From: Treponema sp. UBA4873
GTDB taxonomy: Bacteria; Spirochaetota; Spirochaetia; Treponematales; Treponemataceae
Assembly (NCBI GenBank): GCA_002399405.1
Contig: DHDP01000008.1
Coordinates: 1 to 52,377 of the forward strand
Length of the DNA stretch: 52,377 bases
Direction: 5' to 3'
A program made the position numbers and the translations under genes. Shown here piece after piece: positions 41,677 through 51,043 of the stretch (within the stretch, counting starts at the first letter, position 1; every line of letters starts with the position of its first letter). Under the pieces are notes generated by a model, which worked only from the letters and a program-made list of their open reading frames with translations, was not told where the DNA came from and made no database searches.

Positions 41677-42649
41677 CGATATTCAGCTCAGTCTGACTTT
41701 GTACTCATTAACCGAAGAATATGTGAGCGGAAAATTCACGTTGGAGGACTGCCTGGCAAAAGCGAAGGAGATGGGCTATACGGGAATTGAACTCGTTGCC
41801 TGTCAGATGATACCGGAATATCCGCATCCTTCCCGCAGGTGGATGGACACTTTTATTAATCTTCTGAATAAATATAATCTTCATCCTGTCTGTTACAGTG
41901 CATACATAGATATGGGAACTCATTCGGACCGGGACCTGAATGAAGCCGAAATTATTCAGAGTACTATCAACGATTTGACATATGCAAAATATATGGGCTT
42001 TGATCTTGTCAGAACGCAGCATGCTATTTCTCCCGCTGTTTATGAAAAAATGCTTCCGTATGCACAGAAGATCGGTATTCCGCTTGCGATTGAAATGCAT
42101 CATCCCCACAACCCCGATGTACCGGTATGGAAGGAATATCTGAAGCTTATGGCGAAAGGAGGCGGCTATCTGGGAGTCGTTCCCGATTTCAGTATTTTTG
42201 CCGAAAATCCGCATGTTCCTCATATGCAGCAGGCGATACAGGAATACGGCTGCAGAAAAGAAAAAGTCGAAGAAATTGCAGCGCTTCATGCCGCAGGGCA
42301 CGGAGAAGAAGAGCTCCTTGCCGGCGATTATACGGAAGGAGAAAAAACTTTTATTAAAGAAGTTTTCAGCATCTATGGTACGGGGACAGCCAATCTGGAA
42401 TGGCTCGACGAAGTTCTGCCGTATACGCTGTATATACACGGAAAATTCTGGTACATGGGACCCGATGAGGTCGACCACGTCATACCCTGCGACAAACTTC
42501 TGCCAATTATAAAGAAAAGCGGATACACGGGATATATTGCGAGTGAATACGAGGGACATCATTACACTATGTACTGTCCCGAACTTGATTCGTGCCAGCA
42601 GTTGTCAAGATGGGTGCATATGGCGGACAGAATTCTGGATCGTAACTGA
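41669..42649 (+). CDS. TIM-barrel protein, C-glycoside deglycosidase alpha-subunit-like (copy 1)
   Basis: A 326-residue protein of the sugar phosphate isomerase/AP-endonuclease 2 fold. The probable metal ligands are in the right order: E142 (AIEMHH), D173 (VVPDFS), H257 (YIHGKFW) and E293 (ASEYEG). In C-glycoside deglycosidases the alpha subunit uses a divalent metal to cleave the C-C bond of a 3-oxo C-glycoside. The ATG at 41669 has SD AAAGGAGG and overlaps the beta gene by 8 bp, which implies a heteromeric complex. Confidence 0.75.
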   Translation: MNNDIQLSLTLYSLTEEYVSGKFTLEDCLAKAKEMGYTGIELVACQMIPEYPHPSRRWMDTFINLLNKYNLHPVCYSAYIDMGTHSDRDLNEAEIIQSTINDLTYAKYMGFDLVRTQHAISPAVYEKMLPYAQKIGIPLAIEMHHPHNPDVPVWKEYLKLMAKGGGYLGVVPDFSIFAENPHVPHMQQAIQEYGCRKEKVEEIAALHAAGHGEEELLAGDYTEGEKTFIKEVFSIYGTGTANLEWLDEVLPYTLYIHGKFWYMGPDEVDHVIPCDKLLPIIKKSGYTGYIASEYEGHHYTMYCPELDSCQQLSRWVHMADRILDRN

Positions 42650-42690
42650 CCGGGATTTAATAATATGCAGGAACGTTTTTAGGAGGAAAC

Positions 42691-43896
42691 ATGAAAAACG
42701 TTATTAAAGTAATTGAATCGGTGCTGATTATGGGATTATGCGCAGGGATGATGTTTTCCTGCCGCAAATCAGCAGGGACGAAAGGTGAAAACGGAACGGC
42801 AGCAGATAAAGCTGTCGTTTCAGAAAACAGCAAGGTCGTTATCGGTTATAACTATTTCGGCAGCAATTCGTATGCACTGCTCAGCCTTGCAAATAACTCG
42901 AAGGCAGTTATAGACGCTTTTGGAGAAACACCCTTGGCAATGGATGATGAATTCTCCGTCGAAAAAATCATTCAGGATATTGAAAACATGATTTCGCACG
43001 GTGTAAACGGACTCATTATCTGGCTGCCTGTCGAAACCCTGTATCCTACAGTCTCGAAAATGTGTCAGGATGCGAAAGTTCCGTTTGTATTGAACGACAA
43101 GATTCCCACAAATCCCGATATCATCGCAACGCTCAAAGCGAACCCGTACTTTGCCGGCGCCATTGCACCAGCCAATTCCGTGTATGGTGAAGCGATTGCA
43201 AAATTCGCACTGAACAAAGGATATAAAACGTGCATTATTTCTTCTTCATCGGTAGGAGATCCTTCAGATACACCGCGGCTTGAAGCTTTTAAAAAAGCAT
43301 ATGCGGCGGGCGGCGGAAAAGTTCTTTCGGAGCTTCACACGGATTCCGCCGATGCAGCGCAGTCGCAGATTGAAGATGCGCTCATTGCAAATCCGAATCC
43401 CGATCTCATTTACGGAGTCGGTTCGGATTTCGGTATTGCCGCCTGTAATGCTTTGAAAAGCAAGAATTTTAAAACAAAAGTCGTTACTTCCGGGCTTGAC
43501 AAAGCTGCGCTCGAACTGTTCCAGGGAAACACCATGGAAATGGTCAACGGTGATTTCTGGGTCTGCGGTATGCTCAGTGCCGTCATACTTCAGAATTACA
43601 TTGACGGGACGCCGCTGAAGGATGCGCGCGGCAATATGATCTGGTACGACCAGGTGATGCCGTTCGAAGTCCCCAAGAGTCAATACTCGCTCTATGTAAA
43701 ATTTTTTCTGAATGAATACTGCTACAGCCCGGACGAGCTGCGACAAATGAGCGGGAAAAACAACTCTGCCTTTAATTACGATGCTTTTATGGATGTCATA
43801 AAGAATTATTCGCTCGAGAACCGTTTACTGGGAAAATACAAAGAGGGAAAAATCTCAAAAGAAGAAATGAAATCAGCCGGGATTTCTGTAGACTGA
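42691..43896 (+). CDS. Sugar-type substrate-binding lipoprotein of the glycoside importer
   Basis: The 401-residue protein has a signal with lipobox (MGLCAGMMFSC) and then a ribose-type binding-protein fold: VVIGYNYFGSNSYALLSLANNSK, ENMISHGVNGLIIW, PANSVYGEAIAKFALNKG and DLIYGVGSDFGIAACNALKSKNFKTKVVTSGLDKAAL. It sits outside the inner membrane and delivers ligand to the two permeases downstream. An AGGAGG SD precedes the ATG. A hairpin follows its stop, a common way to stabilise binding-protein mRNA. Confidence 0.9.
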   Translation: MKNVIKVIESVLIMGLCAGMMFSCRKSAGTKGENGTAADKAVVSENSKVVIGYNYFGSNSYALLSLANNSKAVIDAFGETPLAMDDEFSVEKIIQDIENMISHGVNGLIIWLPVETLYPTVSKMCQDAKVPFVLNDKIPTNPDIIATLKANPYFAGAIAPANSVYGEAIAKFALNKGYKTCIISSSSVGDPSDTPRLEAFKKAYAAGGGKVLSELHTDSADAAQSQIEDALIANPNPDLIYGVGSDFGIAACNALKSKNFKTKVVTSGLDKAALELFQGNTMEMVNGDFWVCGMLSAVILQNYIDGTPLKDARGNMIWYDQVMPFEVPKSQYSLYVKFFLNEYCYSPDELRQMSGKNNSAFNYDAFMDVIKNYSLENRLLGKYKEGKISKEEMKSAGISVD

Positions 43897-43906
43897 AAAA
43901 AATAAT

Positions 43907-43937
43907 TTCCGTGCTGCATTTCCGGTACAGCACGGAA
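43907..43937 (+). promoter_or_regulatory. Intercistronic hairpin after the binding-protein gene
   Basis: TTCCGTGCTG at 43907-43916 pairs perfectly with CAGCACGGAA at 43928-43937. No T-tract follows, so it is more likely an mRNA-stability or attenuation element than a full terminator. Confidence 0.5.
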
Positions 43938-43952
43938 CACTACCGGAGGTTC

Positions 43953-44936
43953 ATGATGAACGAAATAAATAATACGGCAGAACTGAAAAAACGGCGGAGA
44001 CTCATACGTCTGGAATTAACCGGCGGAGTGATTCTGCTGTTTATCATACTTAATTTTTTGCTCGGCGGACGGGTTCTGACGGGACAAAATATTATATCGA
44101 TTATCCGCCATGCGGTTTTTCCCTCTTTCGTCGCATGGGGAATGAGTTTTATTTTTACTGCGGGAATCATCGATTTGTCTGTAGGTGCGACGATTGTACT
44201 GGCGGCAAATATCGGGTCCGTCGCTGCAATGGAATGGGGCTGGGGATACTGGGGATTACTGATTACGGCTGTACTTGCTGCGGTTATCTGCGAGCAGCTG
44301 AGCGTCCGCTGCTCCGTCACACTGAAGATTCCGTCGTGGATTTCAGGCCTTGGAATGGCACTCATTTTTGAATCGATCATTTCCGTATACGGCTCCATCA
44401 GAAGTGTAACACAGGGAAATAATGCCTGTACACTTAAATCATACCGTATATTCGGTACGACTCCGCTTATGACAATCATGTGGATTGCAGGTTTTATAAC
44501 TGCATATTTTCTTTTGAACCGTACGAATATCGGCATCAATATACAGGCTATTGGAGGAAACAGTACCGTCGCGAAACAAATGGGAATAAATGAAAAAAAA
44601 ACGATTCTGATCGGCGCTTTGATCGGTTCCGTGTTCTTCGGACTGGGAGCAGTTATTAACATAAGCGATGTGAGCGTCATATATCCTAAAAGCGGTCTTG
44701 CCAGTCTGAATACTATTTTCAAATCGCTTGCCGTCGTACTTCTGGCGCAGGGATTCACAAAACTCATCGACATGTCCGCGGGCATTCTGGTCGGCTCAAT
44801 AATTATTTCCGCATTGTTCAACATTCTGACTTTGCTCGGCGTACCGTCAGGTACCGGACAGGAAATGCTGCTCGGCCTGGTTGTCATTTTCTGCGGAATC
44901 ATTTCAAACATAAAGACGAAAGAGGTTGTTAAATGA
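43953..44936 (+). CDS. ABC sugar-transporter permease 1
   Basis: A 327-residue RbsC/YtfT-like permease with about eight to ten helices. Family marks are GQNIISIIRHAVFPSFVAWGMSFIFTAGIIDLSVGA, RTNIGINIQAIGGNSTVAKQMGINEKKTILIGALIGSVFFGLGAV and a C-terminal LLGVPSGTGQEMLLGLVVIF. The start is 43953 (GGAGG SD) or 43956. The next gene's ATG overlaps its end by 4 bp. Confidence 0.9.
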   Translation: MMNEINNTAELKKRRRLIRLELTGGVILLFIILNFLLGGRVLTGQNIISIIRHAVFPSFVAWGMSFIFTAGIIDLSVGATIVLAANIGSVAAMEWGWGYWGLLITAVLAAVICEQLSVRCSVTLKIPSWISGLGMALIFESIISVYGSIRSVTQGNNACTLKSYRIFGTTPLMTIMWIAGFITAYFLLNRTNIGINIQAIGGNSTVAKQMGINEKKTILIGALIGSVFFGLGAVINISDVSVIYPKSGLASLNTIFKSLAVVLLAQGFTKLIDMSAGILVGSIIISALFNILTLLGVPSGTGQEMLLGLVVIFCGIISNIKTKEVVK

Positions 44937-46441
44937 TGGACGATGCAATCTTACGTATTGAGAATATATGCAAACATTTCGGTGCAACGCGGGCGAACAG
45001 CGATATCAGTATAGAAATAAAACGCGGTACGGTACATGGTCTTGCGGGCGAAAACGGTTCCGGAAAATCAACGCTTGCATCGATAATCTGCGGTATGCAG
45101 AGAGCGGACAGCGGCACGATGTACAAAGACGGGAAAAAATACGTTCCTGATTCCCCGTTGGAGGCGCATGAAAAGGGAGTCGCAATGGTTGTGCAGGAGC
45201 TGGGCGTTATAGGGACTTTATCGGGGGCAATGAATCTGTTCCTTGGGCATATGGGGCAGTTTTATTCCCGCGGGATTATTAATATTAATAAAATGCAGCA
45301 GGCGGCACGAATGAAATTCTCTGAATGGAATTTACCTGCAGTGCCGCTGGATATATCTGCATCCGCCTTGTCAATTGAGCAGAGGAAGATGCTGGAGCTT
45401 GCCCGTGCGCTTGCCGTTAATCCCGATGTTCTTGTACTTGATGAAATTTCCCAGGCTCTCTCTCAGGATACGCGTAATATGTTGTATAGACTGATAAAGG
45501 AATTTACGCGGAAAGGAAAATCAGTCCTGATGATAACGCATGATCTCGACGAGATGATGGAAGTCTGCGATGAGATCTCCGTACTCAGAGACGGACAGCT
45601 CGTCGCAACGAAACCTGCGGCGGAAATGTCCATGGATGAATTGAAGCGGCTGATGATCGGGCGGGAATTTACCGGGAGCTACTACCGTAATGACAAAAAA
45701 GCGGCATTTTCAAACGAAATACTGCTTGATGTACGGAATGTGACGGTTCCCGGAAAAATCAACGGCGTAACATTTCAGCTTCACAAAGGAGAAATACTCG
45801 GAGTATGCGGGTTGAGCGACGGCGGCATTCATGAACTTGGGCGCAGCCTGTATTGTCTTGAGGATAAACGTACCGGAACTGTCACATATAAACCGACGGA
45901 AACGGAAATCAGTACGCAAAAGGAATTGATATCATCAGGCGGAGCATACCTGTCAAAAGACAGGGATTATGACGGTCTCATGTTAAATGCGAGCATCCGT
46001 GAAAACATCAGCCTGCCTTCCGTAAAAAACCTTTCCGGAAGATTTGCATTCCTTAATCCCCGGAGGGTAAATACACTGGCCTCGAAAACGGCCGCTTCAT
46101 TCGACATTAAGGCGGAAAACACAAGCGAGCTTATTCAATGCCTTTCCGGCGGCAACAAGCAGAAAGTTAATTTGAGCAGATGGCTTATAAAAGATCTTTC
46201 TTTTGTTATTTTCGATTGTCCGACTCGCGGGGTGGACATAGGCGTAAAAGCGTACATCTATAAGAAGATTCTGGAAGAAGCGAAAGAAAAAGGTTTGGGC
46301 GTGCTGCTTATTACCGACGAACTGCAGGAAGCGATCGGCATGGCGGACCGCATCGTCGTGCTCCGCCGAGGAACTGTCGCCGGGATTCTGAACCGCGATA
46401 CGGATTTTACGCAGAAAAAAATTATTGAGGTGATGTTATGA
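44933..46441 (+). CDS. ABC sugar-transporter ATPase (double nucleotide-binding domain)
   Basis: The 502-residue protein has two fused ABC domains (RbsA/MglA type). The first has a full Walker A (GENGSGKST near 40) and Walker B (VLVLDEIS), but a weak signature (LSIEQRKMLELARAL). The second lacks a proper Walker A (GLSDGGIHELG) but has the strong signature LSGGNKQKVNLSRW and Walker B FVIFDCPTRGVD, with Cys where a Glu is usual. This asymmetry is common in sugar importers and leaves one working site. It is coupled to both permeases by 4-bp overlaps. Confidence 0.93.
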   Translation: MMDDAILRIENICKHFGATRANSDISIEIKRGTVHGLAGENGSGKSTLASIICGMQRADSGTMYKDGKKYVPDSPLEAHEKGVAMVVQELGVIGTLSGAMNLFLGHMGQFYSRGIININKMQQAARMKFSEWNLPAVPLDISASALSIEQRKMLELARALAVNPDVLVLDEISQALSQDTRNMLYRLIKEFTRKGKSVLMITHDLDEMMEVCDEISVLRDGQLVATKPAAEMSMDELKRLMIGREFTGSYYRNDKKAAFSNEILLDVRNVTVPGKINGVTFQLHKGEILGVCGLSDGGIHELGRSLYCLEDKRTGTVTYKPTETEISTQKELISSGGAYLSKDRDYDGLMLNASIRENISLPSVKNLSGRFAFLNPRRVNTLASKTAASFDIKAENTSELIQCLSGGNKQKVNLSRWLIKDLSFVIFDCPTRGVDIGVKAYIYKKILEEAKEKGLGVLLITDELQEAIGMADRIVVLRRGTVAGILNRDTDFTQKKIIEVML

Positions 46442-47394
46442 TGCGAAGAAAAATACAACTGTCGGCGCTGGTTCCGTTTTTTATACTTGCACTCCTGATA
46501 ATCTGTTTCGACATTGCAACAAAGGGACGCATCTATTCGTCGCAGAATATTATGAATCTGTTCAATCAGTCTGTCGCAATACTTCTGGGCGGACTGGGAA
46601 TGATGATGGTAGCTGCGATGGGAGCGACGGATATTTCACAGGGAGCGCTTCTTGCACTGGCCTCGTTTGCGGGATGCAGCGCCGCCGTCAAATTCGGTTC
46701 CCTATGGATGTTTCCGGCGGCTGTCGGTATAGGGGCACTTTCCGGATTATTCCTCGGCGAAATAAATGCCCGGCTCAGGGTATCCTCTTTTATGGTTTCG
46801 CTCGCAATGCTTATAGCTATCCGCGCACTGGTGAACTGGCTTCTTGCATCGAACGTCATCATGGTCCCTGCGAATATGCTCTTTATTGACGACATAAAAG
46901 TGAAACTTCCGGTTGTTATTCTGCTGGTACTTCTAACGGGATATGTATTCAATTACACCCGCTTCGGGTCGTATGTAAAAGCGATCGGGGAAAATGAGAA
47001 TGCGGTAAAAATGGCGGGGATAAATGTTAAGCGGATTAAGATTGCAGCATTCGTCATGTCCGGAGTTATGGCAAGTATTGCCGGAGTCTTTACGCTTATC
47101 CGTGTAGGCGGCGTAAACAATACGATGGGCAGCGGCTTTGAAATGAAAGTCATGATGGCGATGTTTATCGGCGGCATTCCTGTCAGCGGCGGGACCGGAA
47201 CGAAACTGTATAAACTTATTATCGGTACGTTCATGATTGTCCTGCTGGAAAACGGGCTCGTCATGTGCGGCGCGACGGGAAGTATCACGCAGGGAATCAG
47301 GGGTGTGATGCTGCTTGCTGCCGTTTATCTGACAATGGTTGTAACGGATAAAGTGAATCTGCTGAACGGGAAAACTGCGGTCGCTGCGAATTAG
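46438..47394 (+). CDS. ABC sugar-transporter permease 2
   Basis: A 318-residue permease related to permease 1 but distinct (YjfF-like): SQNIMNLFNQSVAILLGGLGMMMVAAMGATDISQGA, RFGSYVKAIGENENAVKMAGINVKRIKIAAFVMSGVMASIAGVF and GSGFEMKVMMAMFIGGIPVSGGTGTK. With permease 1 it would form a heterodimeric channel, as in the galactofuranose importer. Its ATG overlaps the ATPase stop by 4 bp. Confidence 0.9.
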   Translation: MMRRKIQLSALVPFFILALLIICFDIATKGRIYSSQNIMNLFNQSVAILLGGLGMMMVAAMGATDISQGALLALASFAGCSAAVKFGSLWMFPAAVGIGALSGLFLGEINARLRVSSFMVSLAMLIAIRALVNWLLASNVIMVPANMLFIDDIKVKLPVVILLVLLTGYVFNYTRFGSYVKAIGENENAVKMAGINVKRIKIAAFVMSGVMASIAGVFTLIRVGGVNNTMGSGFEMKVMMAMFIGGIPVSGGTGTKLYKLIIGTFMIVLLENGLVMCGATGSITQGIRGVMLLAAVYLTMVVTDKVNLLNGKTAVAAN

Positions 47395-47447
47395 TTCATA
47401 TAAGAATTGTTTGAAAATAATATTAGTAATACACGTGAGGAGGTATT

Positions 47448-48458
47448 ATGAGCAGAATAAAACGCGCTGTCAGCCTGTACAGCTATCAGGATGAATATGC
47501 AACAAAAAGGATGTCTCTTGAAGACATCCTGCGGGATCTTGCGGACATGGGGGCCGAAGGGGTGGAGATACTCTCGGACCAGATGATTCACGGTTCTCCC
47601 CATCCGACGGAAGAGACAATCTCGAACTGGAAGAGTCTTGTTAAGAAGTACAATCTCTATCCGGTAAGCGACGATATCTTTGTTAATTCCACCTTGTATC
47701 ACAACAGACGGTTGACGTTGAAAGAACAGGAAGAACTGCTTAAAGACGAACTGATTAATGCGCACAATCTCGGCTTTACGCTGGTTCGTCTTGTGTCAAA
47801 CACAGATGCGGCACTCATTGAGCCGTGTTTACCGCTTGCGGAGAAGCTGAATGTGACAATGGCGCTTGAAATACACGCCGGCATGAGCTTCAGCGGCGCA
47901 CTCACACAGGAATATCTGAAGGTGATGAAGAAGCTGCATACGAAATATGTCGGTATCGTTCTGGACATGGGCATATTCTGCAGCAGGTATCCCCGCATAT
48001 CGCGGAAATATTTCAGTCAGTTCGGTCTGAATCAGGAACTGGCCGATTTTGTAGACGGCATATTCAATCAAGGATCCGATCCGCGTACATATATCAGCAG
48101 CCGTAACGGCGGAGAATTCGATGTTCCTCCCGAAGTACAGAAAATGATAAAAGCGCCTATCGACCGGGAATTCTGGATTATGGCGAGCGGATATGAAAAT
48201 ACGCCGTTCAGCGTCGTTGATGAATATATCCCGTATGTTAAGAGCATTCACGGAAAACTGTATGAGATGACGGATGCAGGAGAAGAATATTCTATTCCGT
48301 ATAAAAAAGTGATCGAGTATCTCGATTCAAAGAACTGGGAGGGATATATCGCAACAGAGTACGAGGGGAACAGGTTCGTTCTTCCGAATGAACCTGTCGA
48401 CGGTGCGGGAAATGTCCGCCGGCATCAGGCGATGCTGAAAAAATATACAGGCCGCTGA
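47448..48458 (+). CDS. TIM-barrel protein, C-glycoside deglycosidase alpha-subunit-like (copy 2)
   Basis: The 336-residue protein is a divergent paralogue of the 41669 product with the same metal tetrad: E141 (MALEIHAG), D173 (IVLDMGIF), H268 (SIHGKLYE) and E304 (ATEYEGNRF). The first 20 residues also match in style (RAVSLYSYQDEY versus LSLTLYSLTEEY). It pairs with the DUF6379 gene 19 bp downstream. Two distinct alpha/beta pairs suggest two substrates or positional isomers. A GGAGG SD precedes the ATG. Confidence 0.75.
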   Translation: MSRIKRAVSLYSYQDEYATKRMSLEDILRDLADMGAEGVEILSDQMIHGSPHPTEETISNWKSLVKKYNLYPVSDDIFVNSTLYHNRRLTLKEQEELLKDELINAHNLGFTLVRLVSNTDAALIEPCLPLAEKLNVTMALEIHAGMSFSGALTQEYLKVMKKLHTKYVGIVLDMGIFCSRYPRISRKYFSQFGLNQELADFVDGIFNQGSDPRTYISSRNGGEFDVPPEVQKMIKAPIDREFWIMASGYENTPFSVVDEYIPYVKSIHGKLYEMTDAGEEYSIPYKKVIEYLDSKNWEGYIATEYEGNRFVLPNEPVDGAGNVRRHQAMLKKYTGR

Positions 48459-48477
48459 AAAAAGGAGGTGACAAACA

Positions 48478-48870
48478 ATGTTTGACAGATATGTGTTTAC
48501 GGACGGTTCATGTAAAAATATTAACGAAAACGGAAAAACAACCGGTTTTGAATTGCAGACGCTGATTACCTATTACCGCGGCATTCCGTTGTCGATGGTA
48601 TACGACCTTGAAGTTGCCGTCGACGGAATTTCGGTTCCGAAAGAGATAATCCGTGTAAGTCTTGACCGGAAAGACTGGTTCACGCTGAATGAAGCGGAAA
48701 CTGTTGCTTCGTATAAATGGGAATACGGAGAACCGCTGTATATTCATGTGCTGGCGGACGGCGGACTGAGAAAAGGTTCGCACGACGTGAAACTGAAGCT
48801 CGCTGTCTGGCCCGCGTATTATCCGATGCCGGCAGGCGGAGAACGCACAAGAGTTGTTGCTATTAATTAA
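48478..48870 (+). CDS. DUF6379 protein, C-glycoside deglycosidase beta-subunit-like (copy 2)
   Basis: A 130-residue protein that fits the family more clearly than copy 1. It has CKNINENGKTTGFELQTLITYYRGIPLSMVYDLEVAVDGI, WFTLNEAETVASYKWEYGEP and the closing ADGGLRKGSHDVKLKLAVWPAYYPMPAGG. YYRG, W.Y and GGL.KGxHDV are the recurring positions. It is 19 bp after the alpha gene, with SD AAAGGAGGTGA. Confidence 0.8.
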   Translation: MFDRYVFTDGSCKNINENGKTTGFELQTLITYYRGIPLSMVYDLEVAVDGISVPKEIIRVSLDRKDWFTLNEAETVASYKWEYGEPLYIHVLADGGLRKGSHDVKLKLAVWPAYYPMPAGGERTRVVAIN

Positions 48871-48895
48871 TAATTACTATTAAGGAGAAATCGAA

Positions 48896-50002
48896 ATGAA
48901 AAAACTTAAAATCGGACTTGTCGGCTGCGGCGGTATCGCCAATCAGAAACATATGCCGGCGCTGAAGCAGCTTACTGATTTATGCGAAATGACCGCCTTC
49001 TGCGATATTATTAAAGAGCGTGCCGAAAAGGCAGCAAAAGAATACGGAACACCGGGCGCAAAAGTATACACGGATTATCACGAAATGCTCAAGGATTCTG
49101 CGATTGACGTCGTGCACGTGCTTACTCCGAATGTCGCTCATTGTCCGGTAACGGTAGCCGCGTTTGAGGCGGGAAAAAATGTTATGTGTGAAAAACCGAT
49201 GGCAGCGTCCGTTTCCGACGCAGCTATGATGCTCGAAGCATGGAAGAAAAGCGGAAAGCAGTTCACCGTCGGATATCAGAACCGCTTCAGAGCGGAAGTA
49301 ATGATGCTGCATCAATGCTGCGAAAAAGACGAGCTGGGAGACATTTATTATGCGCAGGCACATGCCGTCCGCCGCCGCGCAGTTCCCACATGGGGCGTCT
49401 TTACGAACAGACAGCTGCAGGGAGGAGGGCCGCTTATCGATATAGGCACACACGCGCTCGACATAACGCTCTGGATGATGAACAATTATCATCCGGTGAG
49501 CGTGTCGGGTGCGGTGTTTCATAAACTCGGAAATTTGAAACAGGCGACGGAAGGCAACATGTTCGGTCCGTGGAATCCTGAAACGTTTGACGTGGAGGAT
49601 TCCGCATTCGGCATGATAAAAATGGAAAACGGCGCCGTTATCAATCTTTCCGCGGCATGGGCACTTAATGTCTCGGAGAGCAGGGAAGCGGCAACGACAT
49701 TGTGCGGTACGAAAGCCGGAGCCGAAATACACTCCGGCATGAGTTATCCGCAGAACGACGTCGTCATCAACAGAGGGCATAACGGAATGCTCACGGAGGA
49801 GCGTCTGTCGCAGGCCGGCGGTATTGCGTATTTTGAAGGGAACAAGAGCGAACCGGGATATCTCGAAGCCAAACAATGGCTCGAGGCCGTGCTGAACGGG
49901 ACTGAACCGCTTGTAAAACCGGAACAGGCGTTTGTCGTTACGCAGATTCTTGAAGCGATTTATAAATCAGCCGATACCGGCAAAGAGGTATATCTGAAAT
50001 AA
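48896..50002 (+). CDS. Gfo/Idh/MocA-family NAD(P)-dependent oxidoreductase (copy 1)
   Basis: A 368-residue enzyme with an N-terminal Rossmann fold (GLVGCGGIANQKHMPAL) and the catalytic EKP at 99-101. A C-terminal beta-sheet domain has GGGPLIDIGTHALDI with the expected Asp and His. In C-glycoside pathways (for example DgpA for puerarin) such enzymes oxidise the sugar 3-OH to a ketone, which makes the later cleavage possible. The AAGGAG SD lies before the ATG. It follows the second beta subunit. Confidence 0.88.
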   Translation: MKKLKIGLVGCGGIANQKHMPALKQLTDLCEMTAFCDIIKERAEKAAKEYGTPGAKVYTDYHEMLKDSAIDVVHVLTPNVAHCPVTVAAFEAGKNVMCEKPMAASVSDAAMMLEAWKKSGKQFTVGYQNRFRAEVMMLHQCCEKDELGDIYYAQAHAVRRRAVPTWGVFTNRQLQGGGPLIDIGTHALDITLWMMNNYHPVSVSGAVFHKLGNLKQATEGNMFGPWNPETFDVEDSAFGMIKMENGAVINLSAAWALNVSESREAATTLCGTKAGAEIHSGMSYPQNDVVINRGHNGMLTEERLSQAGGIAYFEGNKSEPGYLEAKQWLEAVLNGTEPLVKPEQAFVVTQILEAIYKSADTGKEVYLK

Positions 50003-50082
50003 AGAAAACACTGCATGAAAATAACCGTGGACAGGGGACTTTCATGCAGCAGTTTTTCTGCCGGAAAAACAGGAGAAATATT

Positions 50083-50997
50083 ATGAAACTTGGATTTGTC
50101 AGCTCGATTCTTGGGAAATACTCCTTTGAAAAAATGATAGATACCGCCGCCGATATGGGATTCAAATGCGTGGAAGCAGCCTGCTGGCCTCATGAAAAAG
50201 CCGTCAGAAGATATGCCGGTGTCAGCCATATTGACGTAGACGATACGTCAGAAAACGCAATTATCCGTATTAACGATTACTGCAGAAAGAGAAATGTCGA
50301 AATATCTTCGTTGGCATATTATCCGAATACAATGGACAGTGACATTGAAAAACGACGACGAAATACAGAGCATCTGAAAAAGGTTATTACCGCAAGCAGC
50401 GCGCTCGGAATAAATATGGTGACGACTTTTATCGGGAGAGACCAGAATAAAACTGTGGAACAGAATCTGGACCTTGTAAAAGAAATATGGCCGCCTATTG
50501 TTAAATTTGCGGAAGAAAAGAATGTTAAGATAGCCATAGAAAACTGTCCGATGTTGTTCGACCGCAATCAGTGGCCGGGAGGACAGAATCTGATGACAAC
50601 GCCGAAAATCTGGCATCAGATTTTTGAAATCATACCAAGCAGCAGCTTCGGATTGAATTTTGATCCGAGCCATTTCGTATGGCAGATGATGGACTACATA
50701 AATCCGATTTATGAATTCAAAGACAAAATATTTCACATTCATTTTAAGGATATAAAACTATTAAAGAATAAACTTTCCGAAGTCGGAATCATGGCCTATC
50801 CGCTTGAATATATGGAACCGAAGATTCCCGGATTGGGCGATGTTGACTGGGGAAAGTTTGTCTCTGCATTAACGGATATCCGGTATGACGGATATGCATG
50901 CATAGAAGTTGAGGACAGATCGTTTGAAAATTCCGACGAAGCTGTTTTACAGTCGCTCCGGTTAAGCAAACAGTATTTGAACCAATTCGTGATGTAA
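50083..50997 (+). CDS. TIM-barrel sugar isomerase/epimerase (IolE-like)
   Basis: A 304-residue member of the sugar phosphate isomerase/epimerase family: KLGFVSSILGKYSFEKMIDTAADMGFKCVE at the start, with metal ligands E153 (IAIENCP), D194 (LNFDPSH), H220 (HIHFKD) and E275 (CIEVED). It lacks the deglycosidase-like GxHG and EYEG pattern, so it is probably an epimerase or isomerase acting on the keto-sugar that results. Start 50083 has SD CAGGAG. An in-frame ATG at 50044 is less likely. Confidence 0.82.
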   Translation: MKLGFVSSILGKYSFEKMIDTAADMGFKCVEAACWPHEKAVRRYAGVSHIDVDDTSENAIIRINDYCRKRNVEISSLAYYPNTMDSDIEKRRRNTEHLKKVITASSALGINMVTTFIGRDQNKTVEQNLDLVKEIWPPIVKFAEEKNVKIAIENCPMLFDRNQWPGGQNLMTTPKIWHQIFEIIPSSSFGLNFDPSHFVWQMMDYINPIYEFKDKIFHIHFKDIKLLKNKLSEVGIMAYPLEYMEPKIPGLGDVDWGKFVSALTDIRYDGYACIEVEDRSFENSDEAVLQSLRLSKQYLNQFVM

Positions 50998-51043
50998 TTG
51001 ATTGATGGAATATATAGGATAGAATGTACAGGAGGTATAAATT

